From: Stenotrophomonas pictorum JCM 9942
GTDB lineage: Bacteria; Pseudomonadota; Gammaproteobacteria; Xanthomonadales; Xanthomonadaceae
Length of the DNA: 34,633 nucleotides
Assembly: GCF_001310775.1 (NCBI RefSeq)
Contig: NZ_BAZI01000004.1
Span: forward strand, 1 to 34,633
Direction of reading: 5' to 3'
Under the pieces are notes generated by a model, which worked only from the letters and a program-made list of their open reading frames with translations, was not told the origin of the DNA and did not search any database. The number at the start of each line of letters is the position of its first letter. The stretch's first letter is position 1. The position numbers and the translations under genes are program-made. Of this stretch, positions 9,501 through 17,475 are shown in pieces.

Positions 9501-9618
9501 TCAGCCTGCTGTTCCTGCCCACCATCTACGCCATTCTCGATGACCTGCGTATGGGCACGGCGCGCTGGTACGACGCGCACGCGGCTTGCCGGTGGACGGC
9601 CCGGTGCTGGAAAGCTGA
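6555..9618 (+). CDS. RND efflux permease (second of two), frame broken at two sites
   Basis: Frame 1 runs from 6555 to ~7808 and ends in the middle of TM4. The rest of the protein continues in another frame from about 7803, with KFPDQP joining GSIVGTRHVAIAL. Adding one G to the run at 7808-7809 restores a continuous permease. Near the C-terminus the frame becomes Trp/Cys/Arg-rich, while the neighbouring frame reads naturally (ARGLPVDGPVLES) to a TGA at 9616-9618, suggesting a second one-base loss near 9575. With both repaired the protein is ~1021 residues, normal for RND; without the second repair it would end at 9637. TM4 has VDNAVVV (D398, then N399) and TM10 has VNNG at 9263-9274, so the second Asp and the Lys of the classical relay are both replaced by Asn. 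Confidence 0.85.
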
Positions 9619-9640
9619 TCGGCGTCGCACCCGCTGAAAG

Positions 9641-9670
9641 AAAAAAGCCCGCAGCGATGCGGGCTTTTTT
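9641..9670. terminator. Bidirectional intrinsic terminator
   Basis: A perfect 12-bp inverted repeat (AAAAAAGCCCGC at 9641-9652, GCGGGCTTTTTT at 9659-9670) with a 6-base loop. It has A and T tracts on both sides and lies between the convergent RND operon (plus) and the TraB-family gene (minus), so it can serve both. Confidence 0.92.
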
Positions 9671-9689
9671 CAAGGGTGAAGCGGTCAGC

Positions 9690-10910
9690 TCAGCTGGCGA
9701 GCTTGCCGTAGACGGTGAAGCCGGTCAGCCACAGTCCCAGCATGCTGCCCAGATTGGTCAGCATGAAGGTCAGTACGATGCGGGTGACACGATTGCGGTA
9801 CCAGCCCTTGAGAGTCTGCGCATCGTCACGCAGTTGCAGGAAATCGAGATAGGCCGGTTTGCGTAGGCGGGTTTCCACCATCGCGGCAAAGGCGCCGGTG
9901 GGAATGCTCAGCCGGAACGGCTTGAACGGCGCCACGGCGATCGCGGTGAGGATGCTCAGCGGATGGCTGCGGGCCAGCAACGCACCCAGGCCGGCCAGAC
10001 CACCGGTGTACAGCGCCCAGATCGCCAGCATGTGCGCGCCCATGTCCAGGCCGCCGCGCCAGAAGCCGATGCCGATCCCGGCCAGCACCACCGCCAGGAT
10101 GGTCAGGGTGATCCACGGGATATTGCGCTTCTTCGGCACGGCTTCGAGCTGCTCGCGCAGCGTCGCCGGGGCTTCGGTATCGGTCTCCAGGTAGCGGGCA
10201 AGTCCGGCCAGGTGTCCGGCGCCAACCACCGCCAGCACATTGCGCTGTTCGCTGTGATACTCCTCGCGCAGGCGCGTGGCCATGTAGCGGTCGCGCTCGC
10301 CGATGATGGCTTCATACAGCGCCGGGCTCTCGCTGGCGAACTCGCCGAAGCTCGATTCCAGCATGTCGCCCTGCTTGAGCTTCTCGATTTCCTCTTCGCC
10401 CACATCCTCCGACGAGAACAGCCCGGCGCCCAGCCCCATCACCAGCTTGATCTTGCCCAAGAAGCCCAGGCGTTGCGATGCACGACGGAAGGTCAGGCCG
10501 ACATCACGGTCGATCAGGTGCACTGGCAGGTCGCGTTCCTTGGCCAGCTGTACCGCACGTTTCAGCTCGGCACCGGGCTCGATGCCCAGCTGCTCGGCCA
10601 GGCGGCGCTGGTAGGCGGCCAGGGCCAGGTTGGCGGCAAACAGCGCCACGCGGCCCTTGCGAATGACGTCGATCAGATCCAGCTGCGCGAGCGAATCGGG
10701 ATTGGTCAGTGCCTGCAGGCGCTGCGGGTCCAGCTCCACGGCGACCGCATCGAACCGGCCGCTGCCGATGGCCTGTTCCACGGCCTGCACGCTGGCCAGC
10801 GACACGTGTGCGGTACCCAGCAAGGTGTAGCGCACGCCGTCGCGTTCGACGATGCGCACCGGCTGGCCGGCGAGCAGGTCGCTGTCGGCGTCAAAAAAGT
10901 TGTCGGTCAT
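9690..10910 (-). CDS. TraB/PrgY-family membrane protein
   Basis: A 406-residue protein. The N-terminal ~230 residues form a TraB/TIKI-type domain: a GTAH motif near residue 33, a VELD glutamate near residue 58 and a second GAGH motif near residue 226. In that family the two Gly-x-x-His motifs plus a Glu are proposed metal-dependent protease residues. The C-terminal ~150 residues contain several hydrophobic membrane segments. I chose the ATG at 10910, four bases after the stop of the acetyltransferase gene; ATG at 10922, overlapping that stop, is an alternative. It is the last gene of a minus-strand unit ending at the bidirectional terminator. The family includes the plasmid pheromone-shutdown protein TraB; the role in this organism is unknown. 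Confidence 0.82.
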   Translation of the reverse strand: MTDNFFDADSDLLAGQPVRIVERDGVRYTLLGTAHVSLASVQAVEQAIGSGRFDAVAVELDPQRLQALTNPDSLAQLDLIDVIRKGRVALFAANLALAAYQRRLAEQLGIEPGAELKRAVQLAKERDLPVHLIDRDVGLTFRRASQRLGFLGKIKLVMGLGAGLFSSEDVGEEEIEKLKQGDMLESSFGEFASESPALYEAIIGERDRYMATRLREEYHSEQRNVLAVVGAGHLAGLARYLETDTEAPATLREQLEAVPKKRNIPWITLTILAVVLAGIGIGFWRGGLDMGAHMLAIWALYTGGLAGLGALLARSHPLSILTAIAVAPFKPFRLSIPTGAFAAMVETRLRKPAYLDFLQLRDDAQTLKGWYRNRVTRIVLTFMLTNLGSMLGLWLTGFTVYGKLAS

Positions 10911-10914
10911 TGCT

Positions 10915-11445
10915 TCATTCATTGTTGGGTGGCGTGTTGGCGCCATCGCCGAGTGCACGCTGCATCTGCACGGTATCCAGCCAGCGGCCGTGCTTGCGGC
11001 CGAGCCCGCGGAACACGCCGACCAGCTCGAAGCCGAAACGCTCGTGCAGCTTGATGGAGGCGGTGTTGGTGGGCTCGCCGATCACCGCGACCATCTGCCG
11101 GAAACCGCGCGCGGTACAGTCGTCGATCAGCGCCTGCATCAACGCGCTGCCGATGCCGCGACCCTGGTAGCGGGCATCCACGTACACCGAGTTCTCCACC
11201 GTCCACTGGTAGGCGATGCGGGCGCGGTAACTGTTGGCGTAGGCATAGCCGCCCACCTCGCCGTCGATGATCGCGACGAGGTAGGGAAAGCCGCGTCCGG
11301 TGATGTCGGCCATGCGCTGCGCCATTTCCGCTTCGCTGGGCACCTCGTATTCGTAGGTGTTGACCAGTTCCCGCACCTCGACCGCATAGATGGCGGTGAT
11401 GGCGGGAATGTCGGCGGGTGTGGCCGGGCGCAGCTGGAGGGTCAC
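10915..11445 (-). CDS. GNAT-family N-acetyltransferase (phosphinothricin/methionine-sulfoximine acetyltransferase-like)
   Basis: A 176-residue GNAT acetyltransferase. It begins VTLQLRPATPADIPAI, which is where the family normally starts, so I use the GTG at 11443-11445; in-frame sequence further upstream overlaps aguB and has no coding character. The acetyl-CoA binding motif is YQGRGIGSALM (residues ~108-118). The context WTVENSVYVD before it, and GFRQMVAVIGEPTNTASIKLHERFGF after it, are typical of the PAT/YncA subgroup, which acetylates the amino group of small amino-acid-like compounds. It lies 16 bases after the aguB stop and four bases before the TraB-family start, so the three are probably one transcript. 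The physiological substrate is not evident. Confidence 0.88.
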   Translation of the reverse strand: MTLQLRPATPADIPAITAIYAVEVRELVNTYEYEVPSEAEMAQRMADITGRGFPYLVAIIDGEVGGYAYANSYRARIAYQWTVENSVYVDARYQGRGIGSALMQALIDDCTARGFRQMVAVIGEPTNTASIKLHERFGFELVGVFRGLGRKHGRWLDTVQMQRALGDGANTPPNNE

Positions 11446-11461
11446 GGAGGGCCTGCGGGTG

Positions 11462-12349
11462 TCAGTCGATGTAGCGCTTGAGCAGATCACCGTAGGCATC
11501 GATACGGCGATCGCGCAGGAACGGCCAGATGCGGCGCACGTGTTCGCTGCGCTGCAGGTCGATATCGCACACCAAGATGGTCGGCTCACCACCGGCCTCG
11601 GCGAGGAATTCACCCTGCGGGCCGAGGACGTGGCTGTTGCCCCAGAAGTCGATGCCCGAGGCCCCCAGCGGCGAGGTTTCGTGACCGACGCGATTGCAGC
11701 TCAGCACCGGCACGCCATTGGCCACGGCATGGCCGCGATGGCTCAGCACCCAGGCGTCGCGCTGGCGGTTCTTCTCGTCCTGCACATCCTCCGGATCCCA
11801 GCCGATCGCGGTCGGGTAGAGCAGCAGCTCGGCGCCCGCCAGTGCCATCAGGCGCGCCGCTTCCGGATACCACTGGTCCCAGCACACCAGCACGCCGAGG
11901 CGGCCGACGGAGGTGTCGATCGGGGTGAAGCCGAGGTCGCCCGGGGTGAAGTAGAACTTCTCGTAGAAGCCCGGGTCATCGGGGATGTGCATCTTGCGGT
12001 ACTTGCCCAGCAAGGTGCCGTCTTTTTCGAAGACCACCGCGGTGTTGTGGTACAGGCCGGCGGCGCGGCGTTCGAACAGCGAGCCGACGAGCACGACGCC
12101 GTACTTTTTCGCGATCGCGGCCAAACGCTCGGTGCTGGGGCCGGGAATCGGCTCGGCCAGATCGAATTCATCCACCGACTCGTGCTGGCAGAAATAGGGG
12201 CCGTTGTGCAGCTCCTGCAGCAGCACCAGCTTCGCGCCCTGCGCGGCGGCCTCGGCCACGCGGGCCTCGATCACGTCCAGATTGGCGGCGGCATCGCCGT
12301 GGTTGCGTTCCTGGATCAGGGCGACGGAAAGGGTGTGACGGGAGCTCAT
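11462..12349 (-). CDS. aguB: N-carbamoylputrescine amidase
   Basis: A 295-residue nitrilase-superfamily hydrolase that converts N-carbamoylputrescine to putrescine, CO2 and ammonia, the last step of the agmatine route. The catalytic triad is visible: Glu in LLQELHNG (near residue 46), Lys in KYRKMHIPDD (near 119) and Cys in VLVCWDQWYPE (near 156). The sequence around it (GPYFCQHE, GFYEKFYFTPGD) is characteristic of the AguB branch rather than of general amidases. Length is normal for the family. It follows aguA on the same strand after a 122-base gap that contains GC-rich hairpins without a T run, so cotranscription is possible but not shown. Confidence 0.95.
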   Translation of the reverse strand: MSSRHTLSVALIQERNHGDAAANLDVIEARVAEAAAQGAKLVLLQELHNGPYFCQHESVDEFDLAEPIPGPSTERLAAIAKKYGVVLVGSLFERRAAGLYHNTAVVFEKDGTLLGKYRKMHIPDDPGFYEKFYFTPGDLGFTPIDTSVGRLGVLVCWDQWYPEAARLMALAGAELLLYPTAIGWDPEDVQDEKNRQRDAWVLSHRGHAVANGVPVLSCNRVGHETSPLGASGIDFWGNSHVLGPQGEFLAEAGGEPTILVCDIDLQRSEHVRRIWPFLRDRRIDAYGDLLKRYID

Positions 12350-12471
12350 CCGATTACAGGTCCTGCAAGGGGAGGGCGCATGGTAGCGCGGAAGCCACGG
12401 CGGATTGTCCGCGGCGGCTGAACACGCGCCGCCTCAGGCGGTAGCGCTGTGGCGGCGCAGGAGGTGGCGGA

Positions 12472-13509
12472 TCAGCTGGCCAGCAGGCCGGCCGGCAATT
12501 GCATGGTGATGCAGTGCAGGCTGCCGTTCTGCCAGATCAGCGAGCGGCAGGGGACCTGCACGATCTCGCGACCGGGGAAGGCCTGCGCCAATACGTCGCG
12601 TGCGGCCTGATCGGCCGCATCGCCATACGCCGGCATCAGTACCGCACCGTTGATGATCAGGAAGTTTGCGTAGGAAGCGGCCAGGCGGCGGCCCTCATCG
12701 AGCACCGGCTGCGGCCACGGCAGCGGGAACAGGCGGTACGGGTTGCCATCGGCAGTACGCAGCGCGGCCAGTTCCGCGCCCATGGCCTGCAGTTCGGCGT
12801 AGTGCGAATCCAGCGGGTCATCGCAATTCTGGTAGACGATGCTGTCGGCTGACGCAAAGCGGGCCAGCGTGTCGATGTGCGCGTCGGTATCGTCGCCTTC
12901 CAGATAGCCATGGTCCAGCCACAGCACGCGGTCCTGCTGCATCCAGGCGGCCATGTCGGCGCTGAGCGAGGCGCGGTCGCGGTCCGGGTGACGTTCGTGC
13001 AGGCACTGCCAGGTGGTCAGCAGCGTGCCTTGACCGTCGGTCTCGATACCGCCGCCCTCCAGCGCGAACGGGATGCTGCGCACGTCGGCATGGTTGAACA
13101 CGCCAGCGGCATGCAGCACGCCGACCAGCTGGTCATCCAGGCTGGCTTCGAACTTGCCACCCCAGCCGGTGAAGCGGAAATCCAGCAGCTGGAAGCTGCC
13201 GTCGCCGCGCTTGAGGGTGATCGGGCCGGAATCGCGCAGCCAGGTATCGTCGTAGGCGGCGGTGACAAAGCGCACACGCTCCATGTCGATCCGGTTCGAG
13301 CGCAACCGCATTTCCGCGTAGGTCTCGATATCGTCATCGGCCACGCAGATCAGCACAGGCTGGAAACGGGTGATCGCGGCAACCAGGGCGATGTAGGTCT
13401 CTTCAACCTCGGCCAGGCGATCGGCCCAGTCGGTGTCGGCGTGAGGCCAGGCGATCAGTACGCCGGACTGGGATTCCCATTCGGCCGGAAAGCGGAGCGT
13501 ATCGTTCAT
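12472..13509 (-). CDS. aguA: Agmatine deiminase
   Basis: A 345-residue agmatine deiminase of the peptidyl-arginine-deiminase-like fold. It hydrolyses agmatine to N-carbamoylputrescine and ammonia, supplying AguB with substrate for putrescine synthesis. Family signatures are FPAEWESQSGVLIAWPH at the N-terminus, DTWLRDSGPI in the middle, ALEGGGIETDGQGTLLTT, the acidic HGYLEGDDTDAHIDTLARF region, and the catalytic Cys in NGSLHCITMQLP near the C-terminus. I use the ATG at 13509 directly before the conserved start; an ATG four codons upstream (13521) is possible. Length is normal. Confidence 0.94.
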   Translation of the reverse strand: MNDTLRFPAEWESQSGVLIAWPHADTDWADRLAEVEETYIALVAAITRFQPVLICVADDDIETYAEMRLRSNRIDMERVRFVTAAYDDTWLRDSGPITLKRGDGSFQLLDFRFTGWGGKFEASLDDQLVGVLHAAGVFNHADVRSIPFALEGGGIETDGQGTLLTTWQCLHERHPDRDRASLSADMAAWMQQDRVLWLDHGYLEGDDTDAHIDTLARFASADSIVYQNCDDPLDSHYAELQAMGAELAALRTADGNPYRLFPLPWPQPVLDEGRRLAASYANFLIINGAVLMPAYGDAADQAARDVLAQAFPGREIVQVPCRSLIWQNGSLHCITMQLPAGLLAS

Positions 13510-13597
13510 GTTCTCGTGCATGCAGGGCCCCGTGCCCAATGCGTGGGTGTAAGTGACGGTGGGCGTGGATGCCCGCCGTCACGCGGGGCGGAAAGGG

Positions 13598-13927
13598 TCA
13601 GCGGATAGGGGGCTTTGGCCCGATTTCATCAGGGCTGGCTTGGCGCGCGACAACATCGATCACGCGCTGTTTTTCGAAATACACAGTGAATGCCGGATAG
13701 ACCCAGCGATGGATGGTCGGCCATTGGCGTTTCTGGCCGCCCCGCGGCTCAAGGCGCTCCTGCGGAGCACCGAAGCGCGCTTCGACCTGGCTCATGGTTT
13801 GGCCGCGGGCCGGCAAGACGCTGGCGGACTGTTCCTGGACCCGCTCGATGAGCAGGGTATCGGCCATGGCGGCTGACGTCGCACCCAACAGGGTGATCAG
13901 GGTTAGTGCGTGGATCGTGTGTTTCAT
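13598..13927 (-). CDS. Small exported protein of unknown function (109 aa)
   Basis: The N-terminal ~22 residues form a clear signal peptide ending Ala-Met-Ala, so the mature protein is periplasmic or secreted. The remainder contains MSQVEARFGAPQERL, a Trp-Pro segment, and VYPAFTVYFEKQRVIDVV. This combination (a short 'x-x-V-x-x-x-x-G-x-P' helix followed by a YFEK-type beta hairpin) resembles the BamE/SmpA-like small outer-membrane fold, but the resemblance is only by eye. GGGGAG lies about 8 bases before the ATG. Similar small exported proteins are common in Xanthomonadaceae; no function is assigned. It lies between aguA and rpmJ, on the same strand as both, and the rpmJ terminator separates it from rpmJ. 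Confidence 0.75.
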   Translation of the reverse strand: MKHTIHALTLITLLGATSAAMADTLLIERVQEQSASVLPARGQTMSQVEARFGAPQERLEPRGGQKRQWPTIHRWVYPAFTVYFEKQRVIDVVARQASPDEIGPKPPIR

Positions 13928-14047
13928 AGTCGCTGCTCCCCAGAGGACAAGTGTCGATTACAGCAAAAAACGGCGACAAATAGATGGTCTTGTCGCGCGT
14001 ATTGGTGTTGCCGGTCGATACGCGGCAGCCGGTAGGTGGATGCAGCA

Positions 14048-14077
14048 ACAAAAAACCGCCCGAAGGCGGCTTTTTGT
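14048..14077 (-). terminator. Intrinsic terminator after rpmJ
   Basis: CCGCC (14056-14060) pairs with GGCGG (14065-14069) around a CGAA tetraloop. Flanking A and T tracts extend the stem past one A/C mismatch. On the minus strand it lies about 48 bases after the rpmJ stop and ends in a T tract. Confidence 0.75.
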
Positions 14078-14124
14078 GAAGTCGGAAACCGTGCGGATCC
14101 CGTGACTGGCTCGCGCCAATCGGC

Positions 14125-14250
14125 TCAGCGCTGGCGAGCCTTGAAGCGCGGGTTCGACTTGCAGATCACGAAGATCTTGCCGCGACGGCGGACGACCTTG
14201 CAATCGCGATGACGGGCCTTCGCCGACTTCAGGGAGGACAGAATTTTCAT
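14125..14250 (-). CDS. rpmJ: 50S ribosomal protein L36, zinc-independent (YkgO-like) type
   Basis: A 41-residue basic protein, [17 protein letters not shown] at the N-terminus and [12 protein letters not shown] at the C-terminus, which matches ribosomal protein L36. In the classical zinc-binding form the ligands are Cys-x-x-Cys, Cys and His. Here they align as His-Arg-Asp-Cys, Cys and Phe, so two of the four usual ligands differ. This matches the E. coli YkgO ('C-minus') paralogue, which does not need zinc. A GAGG ribosome-binding site lies upstream of the ATG. It is transcribed alone, divergently from cmk, and is followed by its own terminator. Confidence 0.93.
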   Translation of the reverse strand: MKILSSLKSAKARHRDCKVVRRRGKIFVICKSNPRFKARQR

Positions 14251-14404
14251 GGCATACCTCGGCGGATAACTGTTGGAGTTCTCAGGAGCGCGGCCGCGGA
14301 TATGCAGGTGGACGCTCGTTCAAGCCCGCCATTCTACCGGCTATTTCCATGGCGGTTCAAGTGGTTGCGCGCTGTCGCTACGTCAGGGTGGTGGTGTGGG
14401 GCGC

Positions 14405-14410
14405 TAGAAT
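14405..14410 (+). promoter_or_regulatory. Possible -10 box for cmk
   Basis: TAGAAT lies 30 bases upstream of the cmk ATG, in the 190-base gap between the divergent rpmJ and cmk genes. The sequence 17 bases further upstream is a poor -35 match, so this is a weak call. Confidence 0.3.
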
Positions 14411-14440
14411 AGGCTGACTCCCATCAAAACAGGCCTCCCG

Positions 14441-15117
14441 ATGAGCCAGCTTCCTCCCGTTTTGACCATTGATGGCCCCTCCGGGGCGGGCAAAGGTACC
14501 GTAAGTCGTATCGTTGCCCGTCACCTGGGGTGGCACTATCTGGACTCGGGGGCGCTGTACCGGGCGGTGGGGGTGGCGGCCAGTTGGGCGGACATCGATA
14601 CCTCTGACGCCTCGGCACTGGTGCGGTGCACGTTCGATACCAAGGTCCAGTTCGTTGAGCAGGGTGAGAGTCTGCGGGTGCTGGTGAACGGTACCGACGC
14701 CACCGACGAGCTCCGGCTGGAAACCACCGGGGCGCTGGCCTCGGCGATTGCGGCGATTTCGGAGGTGCGGGCGGCGCTGAAGGAGCGGCAGCGCGCATTC
14801 AGCTTGCGCCGGGACTGGTGGCCGATGGTCGCGACATGGGAACAGTGATCTTTCCGGATGCCCCATTCAAGGTTTTCCTGACTGCGAGCGCTGAAGAGCG
14901 TGCATTGCGCCGGCATAAGCAGTTGAAAGAAAAAGGGGTTTCGGTTAACTTTGAAGACCTCCTGCGCGAGATCATGGCCCGCGACGCCCGTGATGCACAA
15001 CGCGCAGTGGCGCCCCTGAGGCCGGCAGACGATGCTGTCCTCATCGACACCAGCGGCATTGGCATCGACGACGTCGTTGCCAGGGTGCTGGGTCTGGTCC
15101 CCACGCAGGGGGCTTGA
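14441..15117 (+). CDS. cmk: Cytidylate kinase, frame broken by a one-base deletion
   Basis: Transfers phosphate from ATP to CMP/dCMP in pyrimidine nucleotide supply. The N-terminal part has the P-loop GPSGAGKGT and then the [10 protein letters not shown] nucleotide-binding motif. From about base 14806 the true sequence moves to another frame: AF before the break joins [20 protein letters not shown], which carries the second substrate-binding signature. Restoring one G in the run at 14805-14806 gives [14 protein letters not shown] and a total of 225 residues, normal for Cmk. As given, the first frame stops at 14848. It heads the cmk-rpsA-ihfB-lapA-lapB cluster. An essential kinase is unlikely to be a real pseudogene here. 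Confidence 0.92.
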
Positions 15118-15312
15118 TCCACGCTGCGCCGCGTGTGGCCAGTGCATCGGCCGCAGTCGCAGAAGAGAAGTTGCAACAACCCCGCTGCGCAATAGTGCGT
15201 GGTGGGTTTTTCCATTCACATGCGGCTGCTTCCACGGAGCCGACCAACAGGCTGGGCAGTACGGGTTTCCGCAACAGATCCGCTGTCCGTGTGTTCAACT
15301 GAGTAAATCTAA
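15118..15312 (+). other. rpsA 5' leader region
   Basis: This 195-base gap between cmk and rpsA has no gene. There is no strong Shine-Dalgarno motif before the rpsA ATG (the bases before it read GAGTAAATCTAA). This fits the known behaviour of rpsA, whose mRNA has a weak site and is autoregulated by S1 in E. coli. I see no convincing terminator or promoter hexamers. Confidence 0.4.
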
Positions 15313-17004
15313 ATGACCGAATCATTTGCAGAACTGTTTGAAGCCAGTCAGGCCAATCTGGCCAAGCTGAAGCCCGGTGCCATCGTTATCGGTACCGTCG
15401 TTGATGTCCGCGGCGACGTGGTGGTGATCAACGCCGGCCTGAAGTCCGAAGGCATCGTGCCGATCGAACAGTTCCGTAACGACGCTGGTGAGATCGACGT
15501 GGGCGTGGGTGACCAGGTGAAGGTTGCCCTCGACTCGCTCGAGAACGGCTTCGGCGAAACCGTCCTGTCGCGCGAGAAGGCCAAGCGCGCGATGGTGTGG
15601 GACGAGCTGGAAGAAGCGTTGGAAAAGAACGAAACCATCACCGGCCGCATCAGCGGCAAGGTCAAGGGTGGTTTCACCGTGGACATCAAGGATGTCCGCG
15701 CGTTCCTGCCCGGTTCGCTGGTCGATGTGCGCCCGGTGCGCGACCCGGCCTACCTGGAAGGCAAGGAGCTGGAGTTCAAGCTCATCAAGCTCGACCGCAA
15801 GCGTAACAACGTGGTCGTTTCGCGCCGTGCGGTTGTCGAAAGCGAGCACTCGGAAGAGCGCGAGCAGCTGATGGACAAGCTGCAGGAAGGCGCCATCCTG
15901 AAGGGTGTCGTCAAGAACCTGACCGACTACGGCGCGTTCGTGGACCTGGGCGGTATCGACGGCCTGCTGCACATCACCGACATGGCATGGAAGCGCGTGC
16001 GCCATCCGTCCGAAGTCGTGAACGTCGGCGACGAGCTGGACGTGCGCGTGCTGAAGTTCGACCGCGAGCGCAACCGCGTTTCGCTGGGCCTGAAGCAGCT
16101 GGGCGAAGATCCGTGGGATAACATCTCGCGTCGTTACCCGGCCAACAGCCGCGTGTTCGGCAAGGTCTCCAACGTGACCGATTACGGCGCATTCGTCGAG
16201 ATCGAGCCGGGCGTCGAAGGCCTGGTGCACGTGTCCGAAATGGACTGGACCAACAAGAACGTCAACCCGTCCAAGGTTGTGCAGGTTGGTGACGAAGTCG
16301 AAGTGATGGTGCTGGACGTCGATGAAGAGCGTCGCCGCATCTCGCTGGGCATGAAGCAGGTTGCCGCCAATCCGTGGGAAACCTTCGCTGCCATCTACAA
16401 GAAGAACGACAAGGTGTCCGGTCAGATCAAGTCGATCACCGACTTCGGCATCTTCATCGGTCTGGATGGCGGTATCGACGGCCTGGTCCACCTGTCCGAC
16501 ATCAGCTGGGCGACCACTGGCGAAGACATCGTGCGCAACTTCAAGAAGGGCGACACGCTGGAAGCCGTTGTGCTGGCGGTCGATCCGGAGCGCGAGCGCA
16601 TCTCGCTGGGCGTCAAGCAGCTGGAGCAGGATCCGTTCGGTCAGTACATGGCGACCAATCCGAAGGGCTCCAAGGTCGAAGGCGTGGTGAAGGAAGTTGA
16701 CGCCAAGGGTGCCGTGATCGAACTGGCCGACGGTATCGAGGGCTATGTGATGGCGCGTGATATCGCCAACGAGCGTGTTGACGATGCAACCCAGCACCTG
16801 AAGGTCGGCGACAAGATCGAAGCCAAGTTCGTGGGCATGGACCGCAAGGGCCGCACCCTGCAGCTGTCGATCAAGGCCAAGGACGAAGCCGAGACGGCTG
16901 AAGCGCTGGCTGAGTTCAACAAGAACTCGACCGAAGCGGCGGCAGGCACCACCAGCCTGGGCGCACTGCTGCGTGCTCAGCTGAACGGGAGCAAGTCCGA
17001 GTAA
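15313..17004 (+). CDS. rpsA: 30S ribosomal protein S1
   Basis: A 563-residue protein made of six consecutive S1 (OB-fold) RNA-binding domains, at roughly residues 20-90, 105-170, 190-260, 277-347, 364-434 and 451-520, each with repeated [15 protein letters not shown]-type segments. It binds mRNA on the small subunit and promotes initiation on structured or weak-site messages. The sequence [21 protein letters not shown] at the start and the length match proteobacterial S1 (E. coli 557). Codon use is strongly biased, as expected for a highly expressed gene. It lies between cmk and ihfB, the usual proteobacterial order. The antisense frame of the same length (15322-17013) is a shadow. Confidence 0.97.
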   Translation: MTESFAELFEASQANLAKLKPGAIVIGTVVDVRGDVVVINAGLKSEGIVPIEQFRNDAGEIDVGVGDQVKVALDSLENGFGETVLSREKAKRAMVWDELEEALEKNETITGRISGKVKGGFTVDIKDVRAFLPGSLVDVRPVRDPAYLEGKELEFKLIKLDRKRNNVVVSRRAVVESEHSEEREQLMDKLQEGAILKGVVKNLTDYGAFVDLGGIDGLLHITDMAWKRVRHPSEVVNVGDELDVRVLKFDRERNRVSLGLKQLGEDPWDNISRRYPANSRVFGKVSNVTDYGAFVEIEPGVEGLVHVSEMDWTNKNVNPSKVVQVGDEVEVMVLDVDEERRRISLGMKQVAANPWETFAAIYKKNDKVSGQIKSITDFGIFIGLDGGIDGLVHLSDISWATTGEDIVRNFKKGDTLEAVVLAVDPERERISLGVKQLEQDPFGQYMATNPKGSKVEGVVKEVDAKGAVIELADGIEGYVMARDIANERVDDATQHLKVGDKIEAKFVGMDRKGRTLQLSIKAKDEAETAEALAEFNKNSTEAAAGTTSLGALLRAQLNGSKSE

Positions 17005-17035
17005 TTCGGGCATCCTGTTGTAGATGTGACCTGGG

Positions 17036-17062
17036 CGGCCCGGACATCAGTCCGGGCCGTTT
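17036..17062 (+). terminator. Terminator-like hairpin between rpsA and ihfB
   Basis: A perfect 10-bp inverted repeat (CGGCCCGGAC at 17036-17045, GTCCGGGCCG at 17050-17059) with a 4-base loop is followed by only three Ts. It may act as a partial terminator or as an RNA-stabilising 3' end that lowers ihfB expression relative to rpsA. Confidence 0.55.
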
Positions 17063-17094
17063 CAGGGTAAGACCCTGCCATTGACGAGTACGCA

Positions 17095-17400
17095 ATGACC
17101 AAATCCGAACTGATCGAAATCCTGGCGCGCCATCAGGCGCATCTGAAGGCAGACGATGTCGATCTGGCGGTGAAGTCGTTGCTGGAAATGATGAGCGGGG
17201 CGCTGGCCTCCGGTGAGCGGATCGAGATCCGTGGGTTTGGCAGTTTTTCCCTGCATTACCGCTCGCCCCGCCTGGGGCGCAACCCGAAGACGGGTGAGTC
17301 GGTGGCCTTGCCAGGTAAGCATGTGCCGCACTTCAAGCCAGGCAAGGAGTTGCGCGAACGCGTCAGCCCTGTCGTGCCGCTGGAAAGCGATCCGGCCTGA
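17095..17400 (+). CDS. ihfB: Integration host factor subunit beta
   Basis: A 101-residue member of the HU/IHF DNA-bending family, which pairs with IhfA. It starts [17 protein letters not shown]. The central [24 protein letters not shown] holds the beta arms that insert into the minor groove, with the conserved Asn-Pro near residue 64, and it ends [12 protein letters not shown]. The position after rpsA and the sequence ([16 protein letters not shown]) support the beta rather than the alpha subunit. It is 92 bases downstream of the rpsA stop, past a hairpin. Other regulation is not visible. Confidence 0.96.
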   Translation: MTKSELIEILARHQAHLKADDVDLAVKSLLEMMSGALASGERIEIRGFGSFSLHYRSPRLGRNPKTGESVALPGKHVPHFKPGKELRERVSPVVPLESDPA

Positions 17401-17475
17401 ACGCTTTCGCCGGGTACTGCGAATTCATGCTTCGGGCGGTAAGCTACGGGCACAAATTTTAGGGGCGGTAGCCGA

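Noticed and set aside
7775-9673. 632-codon open frame on the minus strand opposite the second RND permease
   Set aside because: It is His/Gln/Arg-rich with no motifs, and it mirrors a conserved coding sequence. Long antisense frames are expected in high-GC genes.
12350-12471. GC-rich hairpins between aguA and aguB as a terminator or riboswitch
   Set aside because: The stems are short (about 5 bp) and no T run follows; no known riboswitch core is recognisable.
15322-17013. 563-codon open frame on the minus strand across rpsA
   Set aside because: rpsA on the plus strand has six S1 domains and biased codons; the antisense product is His/Asp/Val-rich without motifs.
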